A program made the position numbers and the translations under genes. Below, piece after piece: positions 21,818 to 30,164 of a stretch of 33,461 bases of DNA (the first letter of the stretch is position 1; every line of letters starts with the position of its first letter). The DNA comes from Prevotella sp. (GTDB lineage: Bacteria; Bacteroidota; Bacteroidia; Bacteroidales; Bacteroidaceae): positions 1 through 33,461 of the forward strand of contig JAFZSR010000017.1 of the NCBI GenBank assembly GCA_017619275.1. The letters run 5' to 3'. The notes beneath the pieces were generated by a model, which ran no database searches, had not been told where the DNA came from, and saw only the letters and a list, made by a program, of their open reading frames with translations.

Positions 21818-22744
21818 TTACTCCACTTTGGCGTTCTTCTGGAGCGTCCAATCCGGACGCTGGAGGATGGCTGGACTCTCGCCGACGAACATCTTCGAAG
21901 CGTCGGCATTGCCCTTCAACTGCCAGTCGAGCCATGCACGGGCCACGATGGCGAACTCGCCTCCGTTGGGTTGGTTGTAGGTGCCCCCGTGACCAACGGG
22001 CAGGTTGACGGCAATGGCGGGCACGTGCTCAATGCGCTTGAAGTCGTCCATACCATTGGCATAGGCAATGTCGGTCTCGCCGCCAAGGATATAGATGATG
22101 GGACAGTGGATGTCCTTCAGCTTGTCCTTGGGCACGCTGGGCATGCCACCCATACGCGGGGCGCCGCCGTCGGTGTCGAAGAGTCCGCTGTTGCAAATCA
22201 TGATAGAGGTGACACGCTCGTCGAAGCAATTGAACAGGGCCTGCAAACCGCCACACGACATTCCGGAGATGCAGATGTTCTTCGTGTCGATCTTCTGATA
22301 GTAGGGGCTATTCTTGTCGGCGTTCTGCGCAAAGGCCCAGTCCATCGACTCCACCTGCTGCTCCGAACGCGACTGGCCGCCCATGCCCATGCCGCCACCC
22401 ATACGGCGGGGAGCATCCTGCGAGGGCATGATACCAGTGGCCAGCACGAGATAGCCGTAGGAAGCAATGTCGTTGAGGAATTTCTCGTGTCCACGGGGCG
22501 AGTTGGCGCAACCACCGTTACCCCATACCAGGACGGGCAGCGGCTTGGCAGCGCTGAACGGCGACAGGTCGGCAGGGGCGAACAAGGTGTGCTCCTTGAA
22601 ACCTTCCACTTCGTACATCACGGCTTTGTAGGGACCGGTGCCACCGTCTTCGAGTACCGTACGCTTGTCTTGGGCAAATGCTGCCTGATGACTGGTGTTG
22701 AGGACGAAGAGTCCCATCAAGAAAAGAATCAGCTTTGTTTTCAT
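21818..22744 (-). CDS. Secreted alpha/beta hydrolase
   Basis: The start is placed at the ATG at 22744 (MKTKLILFLMGLFVLNTSHQ), giving 308 aa with a signal peptide; the frame open to 22849 would overlap the next gene. It has an alpha/beta hydrolase fold: VLVWGNGGCANSPRGHEKFL (oxyanion region), GMSCGGLQ with nucleophile Ser163, GGETDIAY with Asp225 and VGHGGTY with His252. A Gly/Met-rich loop (RRMGGGMGMGGQ, ~114-125) is unusual. Relatives include chlorophyllase-like and esterase enzymes; an ester substrate is likely but not identifiable. The TonB-receptor gene lies 73 bases upstream in the same orientation. Confidence 0.85.
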   Translation of the reverse strand: MKTKLILFLMGLFVLNTSHQAAFAQDKRTVLEDGGTGPYKAVMYEVEGFKEHTLFAPADLSPFSAAKPLPVLVWGNGGCANSPRGHEKFLNDIASYGYLVLATGIMPSQDAPRRMGGGMGMGGQSRSEQQVESMDWAFAQNADKNSPYYQKIDTKNICISGMSCGGLQALFNCFDERVTSIMICNSGLFDTDGGAPRMGGMPSVPKDKLKDIHCPIIYILGGETDIAYANGMDDFKRIEHVPAIAVNLPVGHGGTYNQPNGGEFAIVARAWLDWQLKGNADASKMFVGESPAILQRPDWTLQKNAKVE

Positions 22745-22783
22745 AATCAGTGTTTTTAGTTGTTGATGATGTCTTACAGCATG

Positions 22784-22791
22784 CAAAGGTA
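22784..22791 (-). promoter_or_regulatory. Likely -7 element of the alpha/beta hydrolase gene
   Basis: TACCTTTG on the minus strand lies 40 bases before the ATG at 22744, but no TTTG is found at the right distance upstream. The gene may also be read from the receptor operon. Confidence 0.4.
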
Positions 22792-22817
22792 GCACTTTTT
22801 TTGAAAACAAGCATCTT

Positions 22818-25403
22818 TTACAGTCGATTTTTTTCTGCATTGCCCGCACCCGTGCCCTTATACTTCGACGGGGTGACGTTGAAGCGGTAGCGCAGGGAGA
22901 GCTGGATGCAGCGGGAATCGTTGTCCTCCATCTTGCGTATCATAAACTGGTTGCTGTAGAGGGTAAAGCGATTGATGCCGCCATTGAACAGGTCGGCAGC
23001 CTTCACCGTGACATTGAGCCGGCGCTGCATGAAGTCCTTGCTGACGCTGAGCGAGAGCATCGGATTGGTGCAGTCGAACCAGGCATTCTGCTGACAGCCG
23101 TGGGTGTGCATGTTGAAGTCGGCCTGCAATAGCCAATCGTGAGGCAGCGTGACGATATTGCCTAATTGCACAACCAGCATCGGACGATTAAAGCTCTTTT
23201 CCTCGCCGACGAATGTTGACTTGAACCACGGCTTCATCAGCGACACGTTGTATTGTGGCGTCCACATGGCCTGCCCCAGCTTGACGTTCTTCTGTGCGCC
23301 CAGCGTGATGGTGAGCCAGTCGGCGTGGTCGTAGTTCTTGTAGGTGATGAGGTTTACCTTCGAGTCGTTTTCCAAGCCGCCTGCCGTGTAGAGGATGGGG
23401 TCTACGCAATGCGAGTAGTTCGTCAGCAGATAGAGCCACTTCCACATCATCGTCATGTTCAAGTTGTGGTACTTGACAGGTTTCAGATAAGGGTTGCCCG
23501 TCTGCATGTTCAGGCGGTTCTCGTAGGTAACATCGCTGCTCAGTTGCCAATACGAGGGGCGAGTCGTGCGCTTGGCGTAGCTGAAAGAGAGTTGCAGATT
23601 TTTGGCTGACGTAGATACCGATGCCGACGGGAAGAGTTCGTCATAAGTGCGGCACTGGTCGTTGCGCCGCTGGCCGCTGACAAAGTATTCCGACTCCACA
23701 TGCTCATAGCGCAGACCGGCCGTCAATTGGAAACGACCCAGTTGCTGACGCAGTTCCATGAAGGGGGCCATGTTGCTTTCGTGCTGCTCGTTGTTGCTGT
23801 TGGCAATATATCCTTCGGGGTTGTCGAACCTGCTCTTCCAACGCGTGTTGGTATATTCCTCGCCTATTTCTATCTGGCCTTTCCACAGCGGATGGGTGAC
23901 AAAGAGCTTCTCGGCAAACAGCTTACTACGCGTCAGGTTCTCGGTGTTCACGTTGCGGTCTTCATACTCGGCGCTCAGTTCCTGTTGCTGGTTGCGATTG
24001 CGCTGCTTGCGGAAATGATAGTCGGCGTTGAGGTCGATGTCAAGCTGGCCTACCTTGCCCGTATAGTAGAGGTTGACCTGATGCTTGGGATAGTTGTGGT
24101 CTCGCTCAACGCTACTATTTTGCAAGTGATCGTAGGGATTGCCGTCGGCCAGCAGTTCGTCATCATACGCACTGCGGGTCTTCACGTAGTCGTAGGTGTT
24201 CTGGTAGAACCCACCGAAGGAATGGTTGTCGTTGATTTGGTAATTGAAGCCCAGTCGTTCTTCAAAGAACGGATTGCGCACAACCTCCTTATTTCGGTTA
24301 GTGATGGTCCACACGGTGTCGGCAAAGACGGTCTGCTCGAATTCATCACGGCCCCATCGTTTGTTGTAGGCGCCAAAGAGGTTGGCGAAAAGCTCAAGCC
24401 CGCCCGTGCGGTAGGTAAGGTTGATGCGCTCGTTGTTGGCATAGCCGTGCCCCTTTCGGCTCCACGATGTCAACTCCACACCCAAGCCTTCGCCCGCAAT
24501 GCGTTTGGTGCGGATGATGATGACAGCATTGACTGTGGCATCGTAGCGGGCACCGGGGTTCTGAATCACCTCCACGCTCTTGATGTTATCTGATGGGATA
24601 TTCTTCAGTTCGTGCATGTCGGTCAGCTTACGGTTGTTCACATAGATGAGCGGCACGCCCTTGCCCAGGATTTCAAACGCGTCGCCTTTCCTTGAGATGG
24701 TTGGCACGCGCGTGAGCACATCCTCGACCGTTCCCAGCCGCTCCATCACCGTTCCCTCTACATTCATCACTAGCGAATTGCCTTGCAGCTGCACCTTGGG
24801 ACGCTCGCCCTGCACCACTACCCCATCGAGCACCATCGTCTCGGGCTGTAGTCGTATCGTGCCTAGGTCGAGCGATGCTGACTGGAGAAACGCCGTCTTA
24901 TAGCCCACATAGCTGATGCGGAGGAGGTGGGGATGGGCCTCCTCCACCGGGATGACGAAAACGCCAGCCTCGTTGCTCACGCCTCCGCCGATGACCGTTG
25001 AGTCGGTAGGATGAAGCAGGCAAACATTGGCGTAGGGCACGGGCTGGCTGTTCTCGTCGACAATGGCGCCTGTCAGGTGGTGGTCGGTCTTCTGCATGCA
25101 CTCCACGTAGATTTCTGTTGGTGCGGACTCGCTTTCCACATTCCGCTTCACCACACGTACGGGATAGAAGCCAACGACCTGAATGATGGCGTCCATGATG
25201 GGCTTGCGCCTGATGTGGGTGGTCACACGAAAGTCCTCCAGCTCGTTGTAGAGGAAGCTGATCGTGCAGTCGGCCGACTGCTCATTGAGGTCGCGCAAAG
25301 CTTCCGACATCGACACATCGTCGTAGTCGCGGGTGATGTTTTGCGCCGCAGCATGAACTCCGAACAAAGAAAAGAAGACAAAGAACAATGCAAGCTGTTT
25401 CAT
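22818..25403 (-). CDS. TonB-dependent-receptor-like outer-membrane protein with STN domain
   Basis: The 861-aa protein has a signal peptide (ALFFVFFSLFGVHAAAQ), a secretin/TonB short N-terminal (STN) domain (residues ~22-85, YDDVSMSEALRDLNEQSADC) and a carboxypeptidase-like domain (~108-195, LTGAIVDENSQPVPYANVCL). A plug (~205-310) and a barrel of the OMP_b-brl type follow, ending in aromatic strands (CIQLSLRYRFNV). STN domains pass a signal from the receptor to an anti-sigma factor in the periplasm. The two upstream genes encode a reduced FecR-like protein (ATGA overlap) and a sigma factor, so this is probably the receptor of a cell-surface signalling operon. The ligand is not identifiable; there is no SusD partner. 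Confidence 0.9.
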   Translation of the reverse strand: MKQLALFFVFFSLFGVHAAAQNITRDYDDVSMSEALRDLNEQSADCTISFLYNELEDFRVTTHIRRKPIMDAIIQVVGFYPVRVVKRNVESESAPTEIYVECMQKTDHHLTGAIVDENSQPVPYANVCLLHPTDSTVIGGGVSNEAGVFVIPVEEAHPHLLRISYVGYKTAFLQSASLDLGTIRLQPETMVLDGVVVQGERPKVQLQGNSLVMNVEGTVMERLGTVEDVLTRVPTISRKGDAFEILGKGVPLIYVNNRKLTDMHELKNIPSDNIKSVEVIQNPGARYDATVNAVIIIRTKRIAGEGLGVELTSWSRKGHGYANNERINLTYRTGGLELFANLFGAYNKRWGRDEFEQTVFADTVWTITNRNKEVVRNPFFEERLGFNYQINDNHSFGGFYQNTYDYVKTRSAYDDELLADGNPYDHLQNSSVERDHNYPKHQVNLYYTGKVGQLDIDLNADYHFRKQRNRNQQQELSAEYEDRNVNTENLTRSKLFAEKLFVTHPLWKGQIEIGEEYTNTRWKSRFDNPEGYIANSNNEQHESNMAPFMELRQQLGRFQLTAGLRYEHVESEYFVSGQRRNDQCRTYDELFPSASVSTSAKNLQLSFSYAKRTTRPSYWQLSSDVTYENRLNMQTGNPYLKPVKYHNLNMTMMWKWLYLLTNYSHCVDPILYTAGGLENDSKVNLITYKNYDHADWLTITLGAQKNVKLGQAMWTPQYNVSLMKPWFKSTFVGEEKSFNRPMLVVQLGNIVTLPHDWLLQADFNMHTHGCQQNAWFDCTNPMLSLSVSKDFMQRRLNVTVKAADLFNGGINRFTLYSNQFMIRKMEDNDSRCIQLSLRYRFNVTPSKYKGTGAGNAEKNRL

Positions 25404-25999
25404 CTGACAATCAGTTTTCCGTTCTCGACCGACATATTGACTCGCTCGAACATGTTCAACTTATCGACTACCACCTGCAGACTGTCGTCCTGCTTCCAAA
25501 CGAAATAGAAGCGGAGTTGGCGGGCACGCTCGTTCTGCAAGTCCAGGCCTACATGGTGGTGGGCAGCGATGGCCTTGGCGATGCTGTCGAGCGCTACATT
25601 GTCGAACACCACAGGCTGCACGTCCTGCTTGTCGGGAATGTGCTGGTCGACGGCCGTCTGTGCGCTCGGACTTTGGCAAGCAGAGTCACTACCTGCCGCG
25701 GAATCGTCGCCAACAGTTCCACCCTTCAGGCTCCAGTAAGCCGCAAAGGCGATGCCCGACAGGAACAGTACGCCGATGAACAAGGCGGCCATCTTCCGAA
25801 GTGGTCGAAAAGTCACGCTTTTCGCCTTCACTTTCTCAGCAGGTTCCTGCCAAGTCATTGCCTGTTTCAGCAGGGCCGTTGCCTGCATCAGCTCACGCGC
25901 CTCAGCGTCTGCTAGCATCGCGTCCAACGCCTCATCCGAAAACTCCTCGGGATGCTCCTGCATGTCGAGCAGCAACTTCATCTTCTCATCTCTGTCCAT
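25400..25999 (-). CDS. Reduced FecR-like anti-sigma protein (DUF4974 domain only)
   Basis: The start at 25999 (MDRDEKMKLLLDMQEH) gives 199 aa; an in-frame ATG at 26011 lies in the 14-bp repeat. The cytoplasmic N-terminus (1-69) is helical and acidic, followed by one membrane helix (70-89, MAALFIGVLFLSGIAFAAYW). The periplasmic end is a DUF4974-like domain (VVFDNVALDSIAKAIAAHHH, then SLQVVVDKLNMFERVNMSVE). The FecR beta-domain that normally lies between helix and DUF4974 is missing; only a ~40-residue linker replaces it. It should hold the upstream sigma factor until the receptor STN domain signals. It overlaps the receptor gene by four bases. Confidence 0.75.
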   Translation of the reverse strand: MDRDEKMKLLLDMQEHPEEFSDEALDAMLADAEARELMQATALLKQAMTWQEPAEKVKAKSVTFRPLRKMAALFIGVLFLSGIAFAAYWSLKGGTVGDDSAAGSDSACQSPSAQTAVDQHIPDKQDVQPVVFDNVALDSIAKAIAAHHHVGLDLQNERARQLRFYFVWKQDDSLQVVVDKLNMFERVNMSVENGKLIVR

Positions 26000-26006
26000 A
26001 GTCTTT

Positions 26007-26083
26007 ATCATTTTTCATTTATCATTTTTCATTTATCATTTTTCATTTATCATTTTTCATTTATCATTTTTCATTTATCATTT
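26007..26083. repeat. 14-bp tandem repeat between sigma and anti-sigma genes
   Basis: Five full copies of ATCATTTTTCATTT start at 26007, 26021, 26035, 26049 and 26063, with a partial sixth from 26077. The sigma-factor stop codon (26078-26080) and the alternative ATG of the anti-sigma gene (26011) lie within it. On the gene strand each unit carries ATGA/TGATAA signals, so copy number changes spacing and possibly coupling of the two genes. Confidence 0.85.
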
Positions 26084-26563
26084 AGCGAAGCGCCTATAGC
26101 CCGCCACTTTCTCCATTGCCTGAGCCAGGTACTTATAGACCATCACCCGGCTGATGCCCAGCGCATCGGCTATCTCCTGATATTTCATGCCGTCGATGTG
26201 GCGCATGCGGAAAACACGCAGTGTCTGCTCCGTCAGGGTTCGCTGCGCAAACGCCATCAACTGCTGTAGCCGCTGCTCCGTGTCCTCCGCATCCGCTGAT
26301 TCCTCTGGGGTTTCCAGCGTGTAGGCCTGTTCGAATTTCGCCCTGACGCTTTTCTTTGCAATCAAATTCAGGCAGCGGTTCCTCACGCTCGTTCGCAGGT
26401 AGCCCTCAACGCTCTCAATGGGGAGGGGGCGCTCGGCCAGCGTTGCGAACATTTCGCTCACCACGTCGCGAGCCTCCTCTTCGTCGTAGAGCATCGCCCG
26501 CGCCGTCCGCATCATCTTGGCGTAGTGTAGTCGATATATTTGTTCTATCTCTTTGTTCTTCAT
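26078..26563 (-). CDS. ECF-type RNA polymerase sigma factor
   Basis: The 161-aa protein has the two sigma-70 regions: region 2 (residues ~5-70: IYRLHYAKMMRTARAMLYDE, then EEARDVVSEMFATLAERPLP) and region 4 (~105-155: TLRVFRMRHIDGMKYQEIAD, then ALGISRVMVYKYLAQAMEKV). It directs RNA polymerase to the promoters of its operon, with the anti-sigma-like protein and TonB receptor behind it. Its end is built from the 14-bp repeat. A housekeeping promoter was not recognised upstream. Confidence 0.9.
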   Translation of the reverse strand: MKNKEIEQIYRLHYAKMMRTARAMLYDEEEARDVVSEMFATLAERPLPIESVEGYLRTSVRNRCLNLIAKKSVRAKFEQAYTLETPEESADAEDTEQRLQQLMAFAQRTLTEQTLRVFRMRHIDGMKYQEIADALGISRVMVYKYLAQAMEKVAGYRRFAK

Positions 26564-26667
26564 ACACTATTATAGACAGCATGGCAGGACAAAAAGCTAA
26601 CCCTCTTTGCCATTTTTAGCGAAAAAAAACAATTCATTGCAGTTTCCCACTTACTTTTCCTCTAAAG

Positions 26668-26709
26668 AAGTAGCTTGATTTGAAAACTTTTCGTATCTTT
26701 GCGCCATAA
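26668..26709 (+). promoter_or_regulatory. Promoter block of toxin-antitoxin module 1 (shared sequence)
   Basis: A 42-bp block starting AAGTAGCTTGATTTGAAAAC and ending GCGCCATAA, with the -7 element TATCTTTG at 26694-26701, is repeated at 29795-29836 with one mismatch. No TTTG is at the standard distance; the conserved CTTGATTTG may serve as the upstream element. Confidence 0.65.
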
Positions 26710-26730
26710 TATTTTAAAGGTTGAAAAAGT

Positions 26731-26961
26731 ATGGCAACAATCGTATTACAAGTTCCCGACGAGAATCTGGTGTCAAAGGTAAAGCAGGCCTGCAAGATGC
26801 TGATGGGCGTTGCTTCGGTAAAGGTGCAGAAGTCAGTGAAGCCCAAGGAGTATGATATCACCAAAACAACCGGCTACCGCGAGGCAATGGATGACATAAA
26901 GCACGGACGGGTTTATCACGCCGACAGTGTGGAAGACATGTTCAAACAAATTCTTGGTTGA
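26731..26961 (+). CDS. Antitoxin partner of a YafQ-like toxin
   Basis: The 76-aa protein (MATIVLQVPDENLVSKVKQA) has a short N-terminal strand/helix pair typical of RelB/DinJ-like small antitoxins and a C-terminal tail (EAMDDIKHGRVYHADSVEDM) that would wrap the toxin. It ends three bases before the toxin ATG. It should bind the promoter block upstream and neutralise the toxin; the exact antitoxin subfamily is not clear. Confidence 0.8.
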   Translation: MATIVLQVPDENLVSKVKQACKMLMGVASVKVQKSVKPKEYDITKTTGYREAMDDIKHGRVYHADSVEDMFKQILG

Positions 26962-26963
26962 TA

Positions 26964-27257
26964 ATGTATAGCATCAACTACACCAACCGCTTCATCAAGG
27001 ACTTGAAGCTATGCAAAAAACGCGGACTGGATATTCAACTAATCCAAGACGCGGTAGCATTGTTGGCTGACACTGGCACGCTGCCAGCACAATACCGTCC
27101 GCATCGGCTGTCAGGCAATCGGCAGGGTCAATGGGAGTGTCACATTCAGCCCAACTGGCTGATGACTTGGGAGCAGAACGACATGGAACTGACACTGCTC
27201 TTCCTGCAAACAGGCACCCACTCCGACTTATTCGACAAAAATAAAAAGAAACGATAA
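26964..27257 (+). CDS. YafQ-like type II toxin, RelE superfamily
   Basis: The ATG at 26964 (MYSINYTNRFIKDLKLCKKR) gives 97 aa. It shows the RelE/YafQ fold with PHRLSGNRQGQWECHIQPNW, LLFLQTGTHSDLF at the end. YafQ toxins cut mRNA on the ribosome. Two YafQ active-site histidines (HRLSG; ECHI) and the end-segment His and Phe (THSDLF) are kept, but the acidic residue in the HxxPDW motif is Asn here (HIQPNW), so activity may be lowered. It follows the antitoxin by two bases and precedes the GH109 gene by only three, so the glycosidase may be cotranscribed. Confidence 0.85.
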   Translation: MYSINYTNRFIKDLKLCKKRGLDIQLIQDAVALLADTGTLPAQYRPHRLSGNRQGQWECHIQPNWLMTWEQNDMELTLLFLQTGTHSDLFDKNKKKR

Positions 27258-27260
27258 CAA

Positions 27261-28640
27261 ATGAAAAAGTCTTTTTTCCTTTCTGTACTGTTGGCTGTGT
27301 TAAATCTCTCAGTTTTATTGGCACAGCCGATACAGACCGAGGTGCCCGTGCGCCCAGCAGGACAACGTGACGTGATTGGCCTGACGGTGCCGCCGATGAA
27401 GGTGGTGCGTGTGGGATTCATCGGCTTGGGCATGCGCGGCCCCGGTGCCGTGGAGCGTTTCAGTCAGATAGAGGGCACCGACGTGAAGGGCCTCTGCGAT
27501 GTGGAGGCCGACCGCGTGGAAGCCTGTCAGAAACTCTTGGAGAAGCACGGACGGCCTCGCGCCACCGCTTACAGCGGCTCGACGGAGGCCTATAAAAAGA
27601 TGTGTGATAGGAACGACATCGACCTCATCTACATCGCCACCGACTGGGTTCACCATGTGCCACTGGCGCTCTACGCTATGGAGCATGGCAAGAACGTGGC
27701 CATCGAGGTGCCCGCCGCCACCAATCTCGAGGAGATATGGCAGCTCATCAATACCTCGGAGCGCACACGCAAGCACTGCATGATGCTCGAGAACTGCGTC
27801 TACGACTTCTTTGAACTCTCGGCCCTGAACATGGCGCAGCAGGGACTCTTCGGCGAGGTGATACATGTAGAGGGCTCGTATCTGCACAACCTCGACGACT
27901 TCTGGGGCTACTACTGGAAAAACTGGCGCCTCGACTTCAACGCCAAGGCTCGCGGCGACGTCTATCCCACACACGGCATCGGCCCCGACTGTCAGGTGCT
28001 CAACATCCATCGCGGCGACCGCATGGACTATCTCGTAGCCATGGACACCAAGCCGGTGAACGGTCCCAAGGTGGTGAAGAAGGTGACGGGGCAGGACTGT
28101 ACCGACTTCCAGAACGGCGACCAGACATCGACACTCATCCGTACCGTCAAGGGCAAGACGATGCTCATCCAGCACGACGTGCTGACGCCCCGTCCCTATA
28201 GCCGTATGTACCAGATTGTTGGCTCCGACGGCTACGCCAGCAAGTATCCCGTCAACCAGCTGCTCTTCCGTCAGGGACAGCTCACGAGCAACGACGTACC
28301 CGATCATGAGAACCTGAACGCCCATTCGGCCCTGCCCAGCGACGTATGTCAGCAGATGTTGCACAAGTATCTGCCGGCCTTCGTCAAGGAATTGGAGGAG
28401 ACGGCCAAAAAGGTGGGCGGTCACGGCGGCATGGACTTCATCATGGACTACCGCCTCATCTATTGCCTGCAGAACGGACTGCCCTTAGACATGGACGTCT
28501 ACGACATGGCGGAGTGGTGCTGCGTGGGCGAGCTGTCGCGCATCTCCATGGAGCACGGCTCAGCACCCGTGGCCATTCCCGACTTCACCCGCGGCGCCTG
28601 GGATAAGGTCGACGGCTTCCGCTATGCCTTTGTGAAATAA
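27261..28640 (+). CDS. Secreted GH109-like glycosidase of the Gfo/Idh/MocA fold
   Basis: The 459-aa protein has a signal peptide (SFFLSVLLAVLNLSVLLAQ), a Rossmann fold with NAD-binding RVGFIGLGMRGPG (residues ~50-62) and a C-terminal alpha/beta domain. GH109 features include the EVPAATNLEEIW strand, ENCVYDFFEL and YPTHGIGPDCQVLNIHRGDR with a likely catalytic His. GH109 enzymes are NAD-dependent alpha-N-acetylgalactosaminidases that release GalNAc from mucin-type glycans. A sugar-kinase-like gene follows 18 bases later, which fits use of the freed sugar. The family could also include plain oxidoreductases, so substrate specificity is inferred. Confidence 0.85.
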   Translation: MKKSFFLSVLLAVLNLSVLLAQPIQTEVPVRPAGQRDVIGLTVPPMKVVRVGFIGLGMRGPGAVERFSQIEGTDVKGLCDVEADRVEACQKLLEKHGRPRATAYSGSTEAYKKMCDRNDIDLIYIATDWVHHVPLALYAMEHGKNVAIEVPAATNLEEIWQLINTSERTRKHCMMLENCVYDFFELSALNMAQQGLFGEVIHVEGSYLHNLDDFWGYYWKNWRLDFNAKARGDVYPTHGIGPDCQVLNIHRGDRMDYLVAMDTKPVNGPKVVKKVTGQDCTDFQNGDQTSTLIRTVKGKTMLIQHDVLTPRPYSRMYQIVGSDGYASKYPVNQLLFRQGQLTSNDVPDHENLNAHSALPSDVCQQMLHKYLPAFVKELEETAKKVGGHGGMDFIMDYRLIYCLQNGLPLDMDVYDMAEWCCVGELSRISMEHGSAPVAIPDFTRGAWDKVDGFRYAFVK

Positions 28641-28658
28641 TTAAAAAGGAGAGTAACA

Positions 28659-29735
28659 ATGGAAGTGGTGAGTCATTTTTGTGTGAAGGGGACCGTTGCC
28701 GATGTTCGTCCTTTGGGCAACGGCCTCATCAACGACACCTACTTGGTGCAGACTGCCGAGGCCGATGCTCCCGACTATGTGCTGCAGCGCATCAACCATG
28801 CCATTTTCACCGATGTGGAACTGCTGCAGCGCAACATCGAGACCGTCACTGCCCACTTGCGACACAAACTAGAGGCCGAAGGTGCCGATGACATCGAGCG
28901 CAGGGTGTTGCAGTTTGTCAAGACGGCCGAGGGAAAGACCTACTACTACGACGGTCAGTGCTATTGGCGCATGTCCCTTTTCATCCCCGACTCGAAGACA
29001 TTAAGCGAGGTCACCCCTGCCACCGCCTATGATGCAGGCCGTGCCTTCGGGCGCTTTGAGCAGCAGCTGACCGACCTGCCCGAGCCACTGGGCGAGACCA
29101 TCCCCGACTTCCATAACATGGAGCTGCGACTGCGTCAGCTACGCGATGCCGTAAGCCGTGATGCTGCCGACCGAAAGGCCGTGGTGGGCGAGGAACTGGC
29201 CCTGATTGACCAATATGCCAACGAGATGTGTCAGGCGGAGCAGCTCTACAGGCAGGGCCTCTTGCCCAAGCGCATCTGCCACTGCGATACGAAGGTCAAT
29301 AACATGCTCTTCGACCATCAGGGGCGGGTGCTCTGTGTTATCGACCTCGACACCGTCATGCCCGCCTACGTCTTCTCAGACTATGGCGACTTCCTCCGCA
29401 CCGCTGCCAATACCGTTGCCGAAGATGACCCGCATCTTGACCGTATCGACTTTCGCATCGACATCTTTGAGGCCTTCACCAAAGGCTATCTGGAGTCGGC
29501 TCGCTGTTTCCTCACGCCAGTCGAAATCGATTATCTGCCATTCGGCGTCGCACTCTTCCCAATGATGCAGGCCGTGCGTTTCCTCACCGACTATCTCAAC
29601 GGCGACGTCTATTACAAAACCGCCTATCCAGAACATAATCTTGTGCGCACCCGCAATCAACTGCGATACTTCCAGTGCGTCAAAGCACATCAACACGATA
29701 TGTCGCAGTTCATCAGCGCCAGCCTTCACCAATGA
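28659..29735 (+). CDS. N-acetylhexosamine 1-kinase-like phosphotransferase
   Basis: The 358-aa protein belongs to the aminoglycoside-phosphotransferase-like kinases. It shows PLGNGLINDTYLVQT (nucleotide-binding loop, residues ~18-32), ICHCDTKVNNMLFD (catalytic Asp210) and VIDLDTVMPAYVFSDYGDFL (metal-binding Asp229/Asp231). NahK-type members phosphorylate N-acetylgalactosamine or N-acetylglucosamine at C1. Directly downstream of the GH109 gene it probably captures GalNAc released by that enzyme; in Bacteroidetes such genes are sometimes mislabelled as mucin desulfatase. It is cytoplasmic, without a signal peptide. The sugar specificity is inferred. Confidence 0.85.
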   Translation: MEVVSHFCVKGTVADVRPLGNGLINDTYLVQTAEADAPDYVLQRINHAIFTDVELLQRNIETVTAHLRHKLEAEGADDIERRVLQFVKTAEGKTYYYDGQCYWRMSLFIPDSKTLSEVTPATAYDAGRAFGRFEQQLTDLPEPLGETIPDFHNMELRLRQLRDAVSRDAADRKAVVGEELALIDQYANEMCQAEQLYRQGLLPKRICHCDTKVNNMLFDHQGRVLCVIDLDTVMPAYVFSDYGDFLRTAANTVAEDDPHLDRIDFRIDIFEAFTKGYLESARCFLTPVEIDYLPFGVALFPMMQAVRFLTDYLNGDVYYKTAYPEHNLVRTRNQLRYFQCVKAHQHDMSQFISASLHQ

Positions 29736-29748
29736 TTATCGTATTTGC

Positions 29749-29787
29749 ATTAGCTGACACCATTGTTTTCAATATGCTAATATTTTT
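29749..29787 (+). terminator. Weak candidate terminator after the kinase gene
   Basis: ATTAGC at 29749-29754 pairs with GCTAAT at 29776-29781, followed by five T (29783-29787). The loop is long (21 nt), so the call is tentative. Confidence 0.3.
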
Positions 29788-29794
29788 CCTATAA

Positions 29795-29836
29795 AAGTAG
29801 CTTGATTTGAAAACTTTTTGTATCTTTGCGCCATAA
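29795..29836 (+). promoter_or_regulatory. Promoter block of toxin-antitoxin module 2 (shared sequence)
   Basis: 41 of 42 bases are identical to 26668-26709, including TATCTTTG at 29821-29828. The start codon at 29856 is 20 bases behind the block. Downstream genes are unrelated, so the block is a shared promoter or the trace of a shared insertion. Confidence 0.65.
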
Positions 29837-29855
29837 AACCAAATACGAGACACTT

Positions 29856-30164
29856 ATGAGCACGGAAACGATGCAAAAAACGATTGCCGACTACTTCAAG
29901 ACCCAGCCAGTCCTGAAGGCATGGCTCTTCGGCTCCTTTGCCCGAGGTGAGGAGACGCCAAAGAGCGACGTGGACATTCTCTTTGTACCCGATTATTCCG
30001 GCAAGCCCTTTACACTTTTCACACATGGCGGAATGCTCATGGACTTGCAAGAACTGCTTGGACGAGAGGTGGATCTGGTTGTAGAGGGTACGCTGCGACC
30101 ATACGCCGCAGAAAGTGTTAACCGTGACAAGATACTGATATATGAGAGAAAGAGCGAGGGATAA
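29856..30164 (+). CDS. mntA: MntA-type nucleotidyltransferase antitoxin
   Basis: The start is taken at the ATG at 29856 (MSTETMQKTIADYFKTQ), giving 102 aa. It has the minimal nucleotidyltransferase signature GSFARGEETPKSDVDILFV, that is G-S-x10-D-x-D, with a third acidic residue in EVDLVVEGTL. In MntA/HepT modules this protein inactivates the HEPN toxin by adding AMP to a tyrosine. It overlaps the toxin gene by 23 bases. The TTG at 29826 would lie within the promoter and is not used. Confidence 0.85.
   Translation: MSTETMQKTIADYFKTQPVLKAWLFGSFARGEETPKSDVDILFVPDYSGKPFTLFTHGGMLMDLQELLGREVDLVVEGTLRPYAAESVNRDKILIYERKSEG

Noticed and set aside
27315-28424. 369-aa frame antisense to the GH109 gene
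   Set aside because: Shadow of a conserved enzyme; no domain pattern.
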